DNA of 64,000 bases from Sphingomonas changbaiensis NBRC 104936 (GTDB taxonomy: Bacteria > Pseudomonadota > Alphaproteobacteria > Sphingomonadales > Sphingomonadaceae). The DNA lies in the NCBI RefSeq assembly GCF_000974765.1, contig NZ_BBWU01000052.1:1-64000 (forward strand). Direction: 5' to 3'. Positions 24,998 through 32,329 of this stretch are shown here, piece after piece. The notes below the pieces were generated by a model that was not told where the DNA came from, did not search any database, and was given only the letters and a program-made list of their open reading frames with translations. The translations under genes and the position numbers were made by a program. Position 1 is the stretch's first letter. Each line of letters opens with the position of its first letter.

Positions 24998-25096
24998 TTC
25001 GGATAGTGACCTTTTGCCCCCCCGCTCTCGCTATCCAAGACAATGGGCCCGGACACGTCAGCCTCCCCCCGGTGACGTCTCCGGGCCCAAATTTTT
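24998..25096 (+). ncRNA. Predicted stress-induced small RNA, GsrN-like
   Basis: About 100 nt between a perfect sigma-EcfG promoter and a strong intrinsic terminator, with no ORF. Hairpin 1 pairs GGATAG (25001-25006) with CTATCC (25031-25036) and exposes seven consecutive C residues (25017-25023). Hairpin 2 is the terminator, whose loop carries six more (GCCTCCCCCCGG). This layout (sigma-EcfG promoter, roughly 100 nt, C-rich loops able to pair with G-rich ribosome-binding sites) recalls GsrN of Caulobacter, a general-stress RNA that regulates katG and other mRNAs. Homology is my inference from architecture and location. The exact start is estimated from the promoter. Confidence 0.72.
25045..25096 (+). 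terminator. Intrinsic terminator of the small RNA
   Basis: Stem of 9 bp (GGGCCCGGA/TCCGGGCCC), one C-C mismatch, then 6 bp (ACGTCA/TGACGT) around the C-rich loop, followed by AAATTTTT. It is one of the strongest terminators in the window. Confidence 0.9.
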
Positions 25097-25135
25097 CCGG
25101 AATCAGAGCCTCTTGATGGCGTTCCTTCCGGGCGC

Positions 25136-25160
25136 GGAACAGCTCCGCGGTTCGCGCATT
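25136..25160 (+). promoter_or_regulatory. Candidate sigma-EcfG promoter of the entericidin gene
   Basis: GGAAC (25136-25140), 16 bases, CATT (25157-25160), one mismatch in the -10. It lies 45 bases before the entericidin ATG and just after the small RNA terminator, suggesting that the stress regulon continues here. Confidence 0.5.
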
Positions 25161-25204
25161 TCACCCCCGCGCGTGCGAGGGTCGCGCCGAATAGGAGACA
25201 GACA

Positions 25205-25339
25205 ATGCTTCGCAAATCGATCGCACTGGCCCTGGTCGCCGGGTCGCTGCTCGTTGCCGGTTGCAATACCGTCAGCGGCGCCGGCAAGGATCTTCAGTCG
25301 GCCAGCAAGGACACCAAGGACGCCATCAACGGGCGTTAG
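25205..25339 (+). CDS. Entericidin-family small lipoprotein
   Basis: Forty-four residues. Signal peptide with lipobox LVAGC (Cys20), then the entericidin pattern NTVSGAGKDLQSASKDTKDA. Entericidins are small membrane lipoproteins made in stationary phase or under stress; in enterobacteria EcnB is linked to cell lysis, but in alphaproteobacteria their role is unclear. AGGAGA precedes the ATG. Its stop overlaps the convergent tatC stop by four bases. Confidence 0.88.
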   Translation: MLRKSIALALVAGSLLVAGCNTVSGAGKDLQSASKDTKDAINGR

Positions 25340-26115
25340 GATGATCGGGCCTCCTCGGCAGCTGCCGAGGAGGCCTGTTTCTGTCGGCGCTTTTCCGTGA
25401 ACCAGATCGCGATCAGCGCGAACTCGTAAAGCAGGATCAGCGGCGTCGCGAGCAGCAGCTGCGAGACGATGTCAGGCGGCGTCAGCACCGCGGCGATCAC
25501 GAACACGATCACGATCGCATAGCGCCGCCCCCGCACCAGCTGCGTGCGGGTCACGAGCCCGGCGCGTTCCAGCAGCATCAGCAACACCGGCGTCAGGAAC
25601 GCCACGCCGAAGCCGAACATGAATTTGGTGACGAAGCTCAGATAGTTGCCGACACCCGGCAAAGCTTCCTGCTGAACGCCGCCGATATTGCCCTGGAAGC
25701 CGAGCAGGAAGTGAAGCGCGATCGGCATCGCCACATAATAGGCGAGCGCGGCGCCCATCGCGAAGAGCACCGGCGTCATGACCAGGAACGGTAGCAGCGC
25801 CTGCTTCTCGTTCTTGTACAGGCCGGGCGCGACGAACTTCCAGATCTGGCTGGCGATCACCGGGAAGGCGATCATGATCGCGGCGAAGAAGGCGACCTTC
25901 ACATTGACGAAGAACGCCTCGAAAATGTCGGTGTAGATCAGCCGACCTTGCCCCGCCTTTAGCAGCGGCTGCACCAGGAAAGCAAAGATCGGCCGCGCGA
26001 AATAGAGGCACGCGCCGAAGGCGACGGCGAGTGCGGCGAGCGACCAGAGCAGCCGCCGTCTCAGCTCGATCAGATGCTCAAGCAGCGGCGCGCGCGTTTC
26101 GTCGATATCCTTCAC
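25336..26115 (-). CDS. tatC: Sec-independent translocase subunit TatC
   Basis: Six-helix core of the twin-arginine translocase that recognises the RR signal. Family landmarks: LLEHLIELRRRLL at the N-terminus, the FEAFFVNVKVAFFAA segment with the conserved acidic residue, FPVIASQIWKFVAPGLYKNEK, and ALPGVGNYLSFV before helix 4. The 259-residue length is normal. It overlaps tatB by four bases. A client in this window is the Rieske protein, whose twin-arginine signal is at 37637-38215. Confidence 0.96.
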   Translation of the reverse strand: MKDIDETRAPLLEHLIELRRRLLWSLAALAVAFGACLYFARPIFAFLVQPLLKAGQGRLIYTDIFEAFFVNVKVAFFAAIMIAFPVIASQIWKFVAPGLYKNEKQALLPFLVMTPVLFAMGAALAYYVAMPIALHFLLGFQGNIGGVQQEALPGVGNYLSFVTKFMFGFGVAFLTPVLLMLLERAGLVTRTQLVRGRRYAIVIVFVIAAVLTPPDIVSQLLLATPLILLYEFALIAIWFTEKRRQKQASSAAAEEARSS

Positions 26116-26480
26116 CGCTCACCCTCGGACTCGACAGATGGCGGCGGTGTTTCGGCGACGGGTGGCTCGACCGGTGTCGGTGGCGTCTCCGCGGGCGAGG
26201 GCACCGGATCGGGCAGCGGCAGCATCTGCGGCGCGTCCTGGGCCGAGGGATGCTCGCGCATGATCCGCTCATTCTCTTCGGCCCATTTCTTTTCCATCTC
26301 GGCGAGTTCGGACTCGCGGATCATGGTGTCGATCCCGGCGCGGAAATGGCGCGCGACGCCGCGCGCGCGGCCGACCCAATAGCCGAGCACACGCATCGCC
26401 TTGGGCAGATCCTTGGGGCCGATCACCACCAGCGCGACGACGGCGCAGAGCAGCAATTCGGTGGGGGCGATATCGAACAT
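26112..26480 (-). CDS. tatB: Sec-independent translocase subunit TatB
   Basis: Single N-terminal helix (MFDIAPTELLLCAVVALVVI) followed by the family GPKDLPKAMRVLG, an amphipathic helix and a charged stretch, then a long Pro/Glu tail (about 78-122). The MFDI start and the helix-Gly-Pro hinge are diagnostic. It overlaps tatC. tatA is not in the gap up to 26645, so it must be elsewhere in the genome or further than this window shows. Confidence 0.93.
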   Translation of the reverse strand: MFDIAPTELLLCAVVALVVIGPKDLPKAMRVLGYWVGRARGVARHFRAGIDTMIRESELAEMEKKWAEENERIMREHPSAQDAPQMLPLPDPVPSPAETPPTPVEPPVAETPPPSVESEGER

Positions 26481-26645
26481 TGCCGCGCGATCTAGGCGAT
26501 TTGACCCGCTGCCGGAAGGGTATTGAAGGTCACGCGGGTGTTCCTAGATTTCCGTAGCGTCAGGCGGCCTTCTGGAGCCTGGCGGAGTACGGCGTCGCCA
26601 TTCGGGACGCAAAGGCAGTCAATTTGCTCATGAGGAGACTTTGAT

Positions 26646-27119
26646 ATGCGTAGCTTTGACCTGACTCCCTACCGCCGTTCGATGGTCGGCTTCGACCGCC
26701 TGTTCGATCTGCTCGAGAACAGCGCGCGCAATGCCGCGTCGAGCGACAACTATCCGCCGTTCGATCTCGAACGGCTTGCCGAGGACCGGTATCGCATCAC
26801 GCTTGCCGTCGCAGGCTTCAAGAACGACGAGATCGACATCACCGCGCAGCAGAACCTGTTGATCGTCGCCGGCCAGAAGGAGGCGAGCCAGCAGGATCGT
26901 TCCGGCATGCTCTATTCCGGCATCGCCAGCCGCAGTTTCGAGCGGCGTTTCGAACTTGCGGATTTCGTCCGCGTCGGCAGCGCCGATCTGGCCGACGGCC
27001 TGCTGACGATTGAGCTGGTCCGCGAAATTCCTGAAGCCATGAAGCCGCAGAAGATCGCGATCGGGGGCGAGGCTGCTCGGGAATCGAACGTCCGCACGCT
27101 CGAGAACGAAGCCGCCTGA
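26646..27119 (+). CDS. Small heat-shock protein, Hsp20 family
   Basis: ATP-independent holdase of 157 residues. The N-terminal MRSFDLTPYRRSMVGFDRLF is typical of the IbpA/Hsp20 class A family. The alpha-crystallin domain runs from about 38 to 130 (YRITLAVAGFKNDEIDITAQ near 48), with the closing ADLADGLLTIELVREIPE (A-x-x-x-G-L strand). GAGGAG lies eight bases before the ATG. A terminator follows at 27128. I see no good heat-shock or sigma-EcfG promoter in the 165-base upstream gap. Confidence 0.95.
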   Translation: MRSFDLTPYRRSMVGFDRLFDLLENSARNAASSDNYPPFDLERLAEDRYRITLAVAGFKNDEIDITAQQNLLIVAGQKEASQQDRSGMLYSGIASRSFERRFELADFVRVGSADLADGLLTIELVREIPEAMKPQKIAIGGEAARESNVRTLENEAA

Positions 27120-27127
27120 ATGAAATT

Positions 27128-27162
27128 GGGGCGGCCCTCCCCCTGGACGGGCCGCCCCTGTT
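27128..27162 (+). terminator. Intrinsic terminator after hsp20
   Basis: Perfect 10-bp stem GGGGCGGCCC/GGGCCGCCCC with an 11-base loop, followed by TGTTC. The short T-run makes it moderate in strength. Confidence 0.7.
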
Positions 27163-27233
27163 CGCGGAAGACATGACGACGGGAGCGCCGGGCCGGGACC
27201 TACATGCCCGGAGCCTGCGCAACGGCCTGCAAG

Positions 27234-27920
27234 CTACTCGGCCGCCATCGCGATCTCTTCCAGAACCTCCATGTCGAGGACGCGGACGCGCCCCTGCTCC
27301 AGCGCGACGATGCCGGCATCCGACCAGGCGCCGAGCTGGCGATTGATATTTTCGCGGCTGATGCCCGCGAAGGCGCCGAGCTCGCTCTGGCTGAGCTTGA
27401 GCGCCACGCCTTCGGCCCCGTTCTGCATCAGCCGCTGGAGCGACCGGGCCAGCCGAGGGCCGGAGGCATAGGCGCGGTCGCTCTCGATCGTGTTGTTCGC
27501 ATTGCGCAGGCGGCGCGCCATTTCGCGCAGCAGCCGCCAGGCGACGCTGGGGTGCTTTTCCAGAACTTCGCGAAAGGCGTTCGAACTCAGCTTCAGATAC
27601 TGGCCCTCGCCAAGCGCGGTCACGCTCGCGGTGCGCTCGCCGCCGTCCAGCAGCGCGATTTCGCCGATGACGCTGCCGGGCTCCAGATAATCGAGGATGA
27701 TCTCGCGGCCATTCGACGCGACCATGCTGACGCGGATCGTGCCGTCGAGCAGGATGATCAGGTAATCGCCGCGATCGCCCTGGTGCAGCAGCACGTCGCC
27801 CTTCTTCATCGGGCACAGCGCCGCGCGCGCCAGAAGGTCCTGCAGCTCGGCCGCGCCCCAGGCGGAGAGCAGCGCGCTGCTGGACATGATCCGCGACAGA
27901 TCCTCGGCGTTCATCACCAT
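27234..27920 (-). CDS. Crp/Fnr-family transcription regulator
   Basis: Two domains in 228 residues: a cyclic-nucleotide-binding beta-roll (about 15-125; phosphate cassette PGSVIGEIALLDGGERTASV, which keeps the Glu and Arg used for cAMP binding) and a C-terminal winged helix (LSQSELGAFAGISRENINRQ, about 172-191). There is no iron-sulfur cysteine cluster, so it is Crp-like rather than Fnr-like. GGCCGGGA directly precedes the ATG at 27920; the frame upstream of it has no family similarity. A perfect Crp-type operator lies 72 bases upstream. Confidence 0.92.
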   Translation of the reverse strand: MVMNAEDLSRIMSSSALLSAWGAAELQDLLARAALCPMKKGDVLLHQGDRGDYLIILLDGTIRVSMVASNGREIILDYLEPGSVIGEIALLDGGERTASVTALGEGQYLKLSSNAFREVLEKHPSVAWRLLREMARRLRNANNTIESDRAYASGPRLARSLQRLMQNGAEGVALKLSQSELGAFAGISRENINRQLGAWSDAGIVALEQGRVRVLDMEVLEEIAMAAE

Positions 27921-27991
27921 TCCCGGCCAAGACACGACAATAAGCCTACGCAACAAACGGGTCCTTTGTCCCCGATTCGCCGCCTCGACGC

Positions 27992-28007
27992 TGTGACACG
28001 TGTCACA
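27992..28007. promoter_or_regulatory. Crp-type operator TGTGA-N6-TCACA
   Basis: TGTGACACGTGTCACA, a fully symmetric match to the Crp consensus. It lies in the divergent gap between the Crp-like gene (72 bases away) and the small membrane protein gene (63 bases away), so autoregulation and co-control are both plausible. Confidence 0.8.
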
Positions 28008-28070
28008 TCGCGGGGCGCAGGACCAAATCTTCACGACTGAGTAAGCGTTTGGCGCGACAAGAATGGCGCG

Positions 28071-28220
28071 ATGTTCGGCTATTCCAGATTGTTCCGCAGC
28101 CGCTGGAAGGCGCTGCTCTGGGCGGCAGGCGTCATCTGGTTCGCAGTCCAGATCTGGGCGCCCGACGACTCGGCGGCGACACCCGCGCCGGACGCGAATG
28201 TGCAAAACGTGCTGGAATAG
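28071..28220 (+). CDS. Small membrane protein, 49 residues
   Basis: A basic N-terminus (MFGYSRLFRSRWKALLWAAG) leads into one hydrophobic helix (about 14-29, WKALLWAAGVIWFAVQIW) and a Pro/Ala/Asp tail of 20 residues. Third codon positions are G/C-rich like true genes. No family is recognised. It starts 63 bases after the Crp-type site and ends 37 bases before the LytTR gene, so both may be Crp-controlled. Confidence 0.6.
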   Translation: MFGYSRLFRSRWKALLWAAGVIWFAVQIWAPDDSAATPAPDANVQNVLE

Positions 28221-28257
28221 CTTTCGTCCGGCGACCGAAACCCCTATCTGATAACGC

Positions 28258-29115
28258 ATGCCATCCCTGCTCGAACGCTCATCCGGCCGTGAGCGGCTGC
28301 GCATCGTCTGCGCACTCGGCTTCTGGGTCGCGACCTATCTGCTCTTCCTCACCTGGAATCAGCTGCAGGATGAATATCCGCTTGTCGTCTTGCAGGGGCG
28401 CCGGCTGTTCTCGACTCTGCTGGGCGGATTGCTGTTCTTCGGCTTCACCCGGCTGGCCGATCGCGTGGCCGGTCGCAGCCTCCGGGATCGCACACTGATC
28501 CTCGGCACGGCCGCGTTCGGCTGCTGCGCCGCGATGATCATCGGGCGCGCCCTGATCGACATGGTCCTGGCCTCGATCTCCGACGAGCCGGTGACGGCGT
28601 TCGAGCGCCACGTTCGCTTCACGATGATCTGGGCAGGCTATTTCACAGGCGGTGCACTGGCCTTTCTGAGCTTCGCGCCCGCCATCGCCGCGCGCGTTCG
28701 CGACAACGCAGAGGAACCCGCCGGCCCCCCTCCCGCCAATGCCAACGACACGGACTGGCCGGATGCCTTGTGGGTCAGCCGCGGCCGCGAAACGGTGCGG
28801 GTGCCGGTCGACAGCATCGAATGGATCGAAGCCGAAGGCGATTATGTCCGGCTCCACGCGCGGGCGGGCGGCGGTCTGCTGCGCGCGACGCTGAGCGGGC
28901 TGGAAACGAAGCTCGATCCGGCGGTGTTCGCGCGCGTGCATCGGTCGGCGATCTGCCGCAGGAGCGCGATCGTCGCGATGCTGCGCAAGCCCTCGGGTGC
29001 GATCGCCGTGCGCATCGACACCGGGGCGGAAGTGCCGGTGGGCCGCAGCTACCGCGATGCCGTTGCCGAGCTGCTCGGCCCCACGCGCGAGACCCAGGCC
29101 CGCGTGTCCGCGTGA
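28258..29115 (+). CDS. Membrane-bound LytTR-family transcription regulator
   Basis: Four membrane helices (about 18-150) are fused to a C-terminal LytTR DNA-binding domain (about 180-280; recognised by VDSIEWIEAEGDYVRLHARA, VFARVHRSAIC and VPVGRSYRDAV). Such proteins bind DNA directly from the membrane; no phospho-receiver domain is present, so a ligand or membrane signal must control it. The target promoters are unknown. It is convergent with the PilZ gene, with a C-rich hairpin between. Confidence 0.9.
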   Translation: MPSLLERSSGRERLRIVCALGFWVATYLLFLTWNQLQDEYPLVVLQGRRLFSTLLGGLLFFGFTRLADRVAGRSLRDRTLILGTAAFGCCAAMIIGRALIDMVLASISDEPVTAFERHVRFTMIWAGYFTGGALAFLSFAPAIAARVRDNAEEPAGPPPANANDTDWPDALWVSRGRETVRVPVDSIEWIEAEGDYVRLHARAGGGLLRATLSGLETKLDPAVFARVHRSAICRRSAIVAMLRKPSGAIAVRIDTGAEVPVGRSYRDAVAELLGPTRETQARVSA

Positions 29116-29227
29116 CGTTCGGCGCGTAAGCCTTACGTTCGCCGTGCCATTGTGACGTCTGCCGCAGCGGCGGGGGCTCCATCGACCTTCGATTCCTAAC
29201 GCCGGCCACTTGCGGCAGAGCCGCCTC

Positions 29228-29278
29228 GTCCTGCCCGGCGCCGCTCCCCCAACCACCCCCACGTGCGTCGGGCAGGAC
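29228..29278. terminator. Hairpin between convergent LytTR and PilZ genes
   Basis: Perfect 10-bp arms GTCCTGCCCG (29228-29237) and CGGGCAGGAC (29269-29278) enclose a 31-base loop rich in C (CTCCCCCAACCACCCCC). No T-run follows on either strand, so termination may need Rho or the hairpin may have another use. Confidence 0.5.
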
Positions 29279-29292
29279 TTCAGGCCATCGGA

Positions 29293-29652
29293 TCAATGAG
29301 CCGCAAACAGGCCGGAACGGCGAACCCCCGGGCGATTGCGTGTGAAGGCGAGCGTCGGGTCGATCGGGCCGTCGAAGGCAATGCCGATCGCGATGCCGTC
29401 GCCCCAGCGGACATGCCCGACAATCGCCCCGATACCCGGCAACTCGATTTCGATTTCGTCATTGGGCCGCGGCGGGTAGGCGCATTCGCCCTTAAGCCCG
29501 CGTGCCGAAATATTCCGAACCGTAAGCGGCATCCGGTTGCGGCTTCCCGCCCGGCCGATCACGCCGCGCAGATACACCGAATAGCGGCGCTCGCGGGTGA
29601 TCACCTCCCCGTTCCCGATCGCGACGGTTTCGAGCTGCGGATCGTTATCCAT
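29293..29652 (-). CDS. PilZ-domain protein
   Basis: Small cyclic-di-GMP effector of about 119 residues consisting of one PilZ domain. The binding signatures are RERRYSVYLRG (RxxxR) and NISARGLKGE (the D/NxSxxG loop). The window also encodes a GGDEF protein at 33030-34748 that could supply the ligand. The frame can begin with TTG at 29658, but the ATG at 29652 is adjacent and preferred. Whether it controls motility, adhesion or something else cannot be read from context. Confidence 0.85.
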   Translation of the reverse strand: MDNDPQLETVAIGNGEVITRERRYSVYLRGVIGRAGSRNRMPLTVRNISARGLKGECAYPPRPNDEIEIELPGIGAIVGHVRWGDGIAIGIAFDGPIDPTLAFTRNRPGVRRSGLFAAH

Positions 29653-29706
29653 CCGCAATGACTACGCCTGCTAGAATGAAGGCTTGGTAAACGCCGCATT
29701 GACCAT

Positions 29707-29732
29707 GGAAACCGTTTCGCCTGCGGCTCGTT
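29707..29732 (+). promoter_or_regulatory. Weak candidate sigma-EcfG promoter
   Basis: GGAAA (29707-29711), 17 bases, CGTT (29729-29732), with one mismatch in the -35. It lies 32 bases before the glycine-zipper lipoprotein gene. Confidence 0.3.
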
Positions 29733-29763
29733 AGCCCTGCGACGGGGAAACAGGAGGAATGGG

Positions 29764-30114
29764 ATGCGTACGACAATCCTGGCTGCTGCAACGGCCGCGA
29801 CTCTGCTCGGCGGCTGCGCCACGACCGGCTATGGTGGCCGCGGCTATTACGCCGATCGCTATTATCGCGACGATCCGCGCTACACCGAGCGCGTGCTGAC
29901 CGACAATGATATGGTCTATGTCGGTCGCGACGGCCGCTATTACTGCAAGCGCGACGACGGCACCACCGGCCTGATCGTCGGCGGCATCGCCGGCGGCGTG
30001 CTGGGCGGCATCATTGCCCCCGGCGGTTCGAAGACTCTCGGCGCGATTCTTGGCGCCGGCGCCGGCGCGCTTGCCGGCCGCGCGATCGACAAGAACGACG
30101 TCCGCTGCCGCTGA
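29764..30114 (+). CDS. Glycine-zipper outer-membrane lipoprotein
   Basis: 116 residues. Signal peptide with lipobox LLGGC (Cys18), a Tyr/Arg/Asp-rich middle, then a glycine-zipper double helix (LIVGGIAGGVLGGIIAPGG, then ILGAGAGALAGRAID), as in Rick_17kDa/SlyB-type surface lipoproteins. Such proteins sit in the outer membrane and respond to envelope stress in some bacteria. AGGAGGA precedes the ATG. A 16-bp hairpin follows, overlapping the ptrB start. Confidence 0.9.
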   Translation: MRTTILAAATAATLLGGCATTGYGGRGYYADRYYRDDPRYTERVLTDNDMVYVGRDGRYYCKRDDGTTGLIVGGIAGGVLGGIIAPGGSKTLGAILGAGAGALAGRAIDKNDVRCR

Positions 30115-30130
30115 AGCGGCCGCTCGCTTC

Positions 30131-30165
30131 CATCGGGCGCAGGTAGCCGCTACCTGCGCCCGATG
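30131..30165 (+). terminator. Perfect 16-bp hairpin spanning the ptrB start codon
   Basis: Left arm CATCGGGCGCAGGTAG (30131-30146), loop CCG, right arm its exact complement (30150-30165), whose last three bases are the ptrB ATG. There is no T-run. It may end the lipoprotein transcript and, on any mRNA that includes it, would bury the start codon of ptrB. Confidence 0.8.
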
Positions 30166-32226
30166 AACACGCTCCCCTCGCCGCCGGTCGCGGCACGCCG
30201 TCCGCACAGCATCGATCATCACGGGGTCTCGATCGAGGATCCGTATGCTTGGCTGCGCGACGCCGGCTATCCGGACGTCACCGACGCGGACGTGCTCGCC
30301 TATTTGAATGCCGAGAACGCCTATTTCGAAGCGGCGATGGCGCCGCACCAGGCCCTGGTCGACACGCTGTTCAAGGAAATGCGCGGCCGCATCAAGGAAG
30401 CCGACGAGTCGGTGCCGCAAAGGGACGGCGACTGGCTCTACTGGCGCTCGTTCGATGAAGGCGCGCAGTACCGCAAATGGTGGCGCTCTCCGGCCGCCGG
30501 CGGCGAACGGCACCTGATCCTCGACGAGCCGGCGCTTGCCGAAGGGAAGGAATATTTCCGCCTCGGAGCCATGGACGTCAGCCCCGACGGCCGGCTGCTC
30601 GCCTATGCGATCGACGACAATGGCTCGGAACGGTTCACGATCCGGATCAAGAACCTTGAGACCGGCGAGCATTTGCCGGAGGCGATCGAGGGCACGCTCG
30701 GCGGCTTCCTGTTCGCGGGCGACGGCGTCTCGCTGCTCTATGGGCTGGTCAACGAGCATTGGCGGATCGACGTCGCCAAGCTGCACCGGCTTGGCACCCC
30801 GATCGCCGAGGATGTCGAGCTCTACCGCGAAGCGGACGAGGGTTTCCAGGTCGGGCTCGGCCTCACCCAGTCCCGGCGCTGGATCGCGATCGGCACCGGC
30901 GACCACGTGACGAGCGAGGTCCGCCTGCTGCCGTTCGACGATCCCACAGCCGCGCCGATCCTGGTCGCCGAACGCAAGCCCGGCCGCGAATATGACGTCG
31001 AGGAGCATGACGGCACGCTGTTCATCCGCACCAACGACACGCATACCAATTTCCGGCTGGTCACCGCCCCGGTCGAGCGCCCGTCGGAATGGACCGAACG
31101 CATCGCGCCCTCGGCCGATTTCTACCTGACCGACGTCACCACCTTCGCCGGTTTCTTCGTGGTCGAGGGGCGCGAACACGGCCTCGATCGCATCTATCTG
31201 CATGACTATGCCGGCGGGCCGGGCAAGCAGATCGACTTTCCGGAAGCCAGCTACTCGGCCGGGCTCGACGACAATCCCGAATATCAGGTGGCGAAGCTAC
31301 GCCTGTCCTACGAGTCGATGGTCACGCCGGGCACGGTGCTCGACTATGACGTAGCGACGGGCGACCGTACGATCCTGAAGGTGCAGGAAATCCCGTCCGG
31401 CTACGACGCGTCGCAATATGCGACCGAGCGGCTGGAGATTGCAGTGCGGGACGGAACGCGGGTGCCGGTCTCGGTCGTCTACAAGCGCGATTTCGCTCGC
31501 CCCGGCCCGCTCTATCTCTACGGCTACGGCGCCTATGGCCTCGCGATCGAACCGGGCTTCTCGACCTCGCGGCTGAGCCTGCTCGACCGCGGCATGGCGT
31601 TCGCGATCGCGCATATCCGCGGCGGCGACGATCTCGGCCAGCAATGGTATCTCGACGGCAAGCTGGAAAAGCGCACCAACACCTTCCACGATTTCGTCGA
31701 TGTCGCCCGCGGCCTGATCGAGCGCGGCTTCACCCAGGCCGGACGCATCGCGATTACCGGCGGCTCAGCGGGAGGCGAGCTGATGGGCGCGGCGATCAAC
31801 GACGCGCCCGAGCTCTGGGGCGCCGTCGCGGCGCACGTGCCGTTTGTCGACGTGCTGAACACGATGCTCGACCCGACCCTGCCGCTGACGCCGGGCGAAT
31901 GGCCGGAATGGGGCAATCCGATCGAGGACAAGGCCGCGTTCGATCTGATCCGCAGCTACAGCCCCTACGACAATGTCCGGGCGCAGGCCTACCCGCCGCT
32001 GCTGGTGACGGCCGGCCTCAACGATCCGCGCGTCACCTATTGGGAGCCGGCGAAATGGGTCGCGAAGCTTCGCACCGCGAAGACCGACACCAACCTGCTG
32101 CTGCTGAAGACCAACATGGGCGCCGGCCATGGCGGCAAGTCCGGCCGCTTCGAGAGCTTGCGCGAAACGGCGGAGGAATTCGCGTTCATCCTGTGGCAGC
32201 TGGGGCTCGATCGGCAGGCATCCTAA
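30163..32226 (+). CDS. ptrB: Oligopeptidase B (S9 prolyl oligopeptidase family)
   Basis: Serine peptidase of 687 residues that cleaves short peptides, typically after Arg or Lys. An N-terminal seven-bladed propeller (about 70-400) gates the alpha/beta-hydrolase domain with the triad S535 (TGGSAGGEL), D621 (LNDPRVTYWEP) and H656 (GAGHGGKSGR). The start PPVAARRPHSIDHHGVSIED, YAWLRD matches the family N-terminus, so the ATG at 30163 is right even though it lies in a hairpin and no Shine-Dalgarno is seen. A palindromic repeat follows. Confidence 0.95.
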   Translation: MNTLPSPPVAARRPHSIDHHGVSIEDPYAWLRDAGYPDVTDADVLAYLNAENAYFEAAMAPHQALVDTLFKEMRGRIKEADESVPQRDGDWLYWRSFDEGAQYRKWWRSPAAGGERHLILDEPALAEGKEYFRLGAMDVSPDGRLLAYAIDDNGSERFTIRIKNLETGEHLPEAIEGTLGGFLFAGDGVSLLYGLVNEHWRIDVAKLHRLGTPIAEDVELYREADEGFQVGLGLTQSRRWIAIGTGDHVTSEVRLLPFDDPTAAPILVAERKPGREYDVEEHDGTLFIRTNDTHTNFRLVTAPVERPSEWTERIAPSADFYLTDVTTFAGFFVVEGREHGLDRIYLHDYAGGPGKQIDFPEASYSAGLDDNPEYQVAKLRLSYESMVTPGTVLDYDVATGDRTILKVQEIPSGYDASQYATERLEIAVRDGTRVPVSVVYKRDFARPGPLYLYGYGAYGLAIEPGFSTSRLSLLDRGMAFAIAHIRGGDDLGQQWYLDGKLEKRTNTFHDFVDVARGLIERGFTQAGRIAITGGSAGGELMGAAINDAPELWGAVAAHVPFVDVLNTMLDPTLPLTPGEWPEWGNPIEDKAAFDLIRSYSPYDNVRAQAYPPLLVTAGLNDPRVTYWEPAKWVAKLRTAKTDTNLLLLKTNMGAGHGGKSGRFESLRETAEEFAFILWQLGLDRQAS

Positions 32227-32230
32227 ACTC

Positions 32231-32316
32231 CGGTTTGGCCTGAGCTTGTCGAAGGCCCCCCTTCCCTTTCGGAGTACAAGGAACAAGGAGGGCTTCGACA
32301 AGCTCAGCCCAAACCG
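32231..32316. repeat. Palindromic repeat, family P2 (copy 2, intergenic)
   Basis: Same element as at 2025-2117, with arms beginning CGGTTTGGCCTGAGC and ending GCTCAGCCCAAACCG. It occupies almost the whole gap between ptrB and the thioesterase gene, up to 14 bases before the latter's GTG start. Confidence 0.85.
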
Positions 32317-32329
32317 GCATGTAGATGCC

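Noticed and set aside
26481-26645. Sigma-EcfG or heat-shock promoter for hsp20, and a tatA gene in the same gap
   Set aside because: No GGAAC with a properly spaced CGTT, only a poor TTGAA-like match, and no ORF with a TatA helix.
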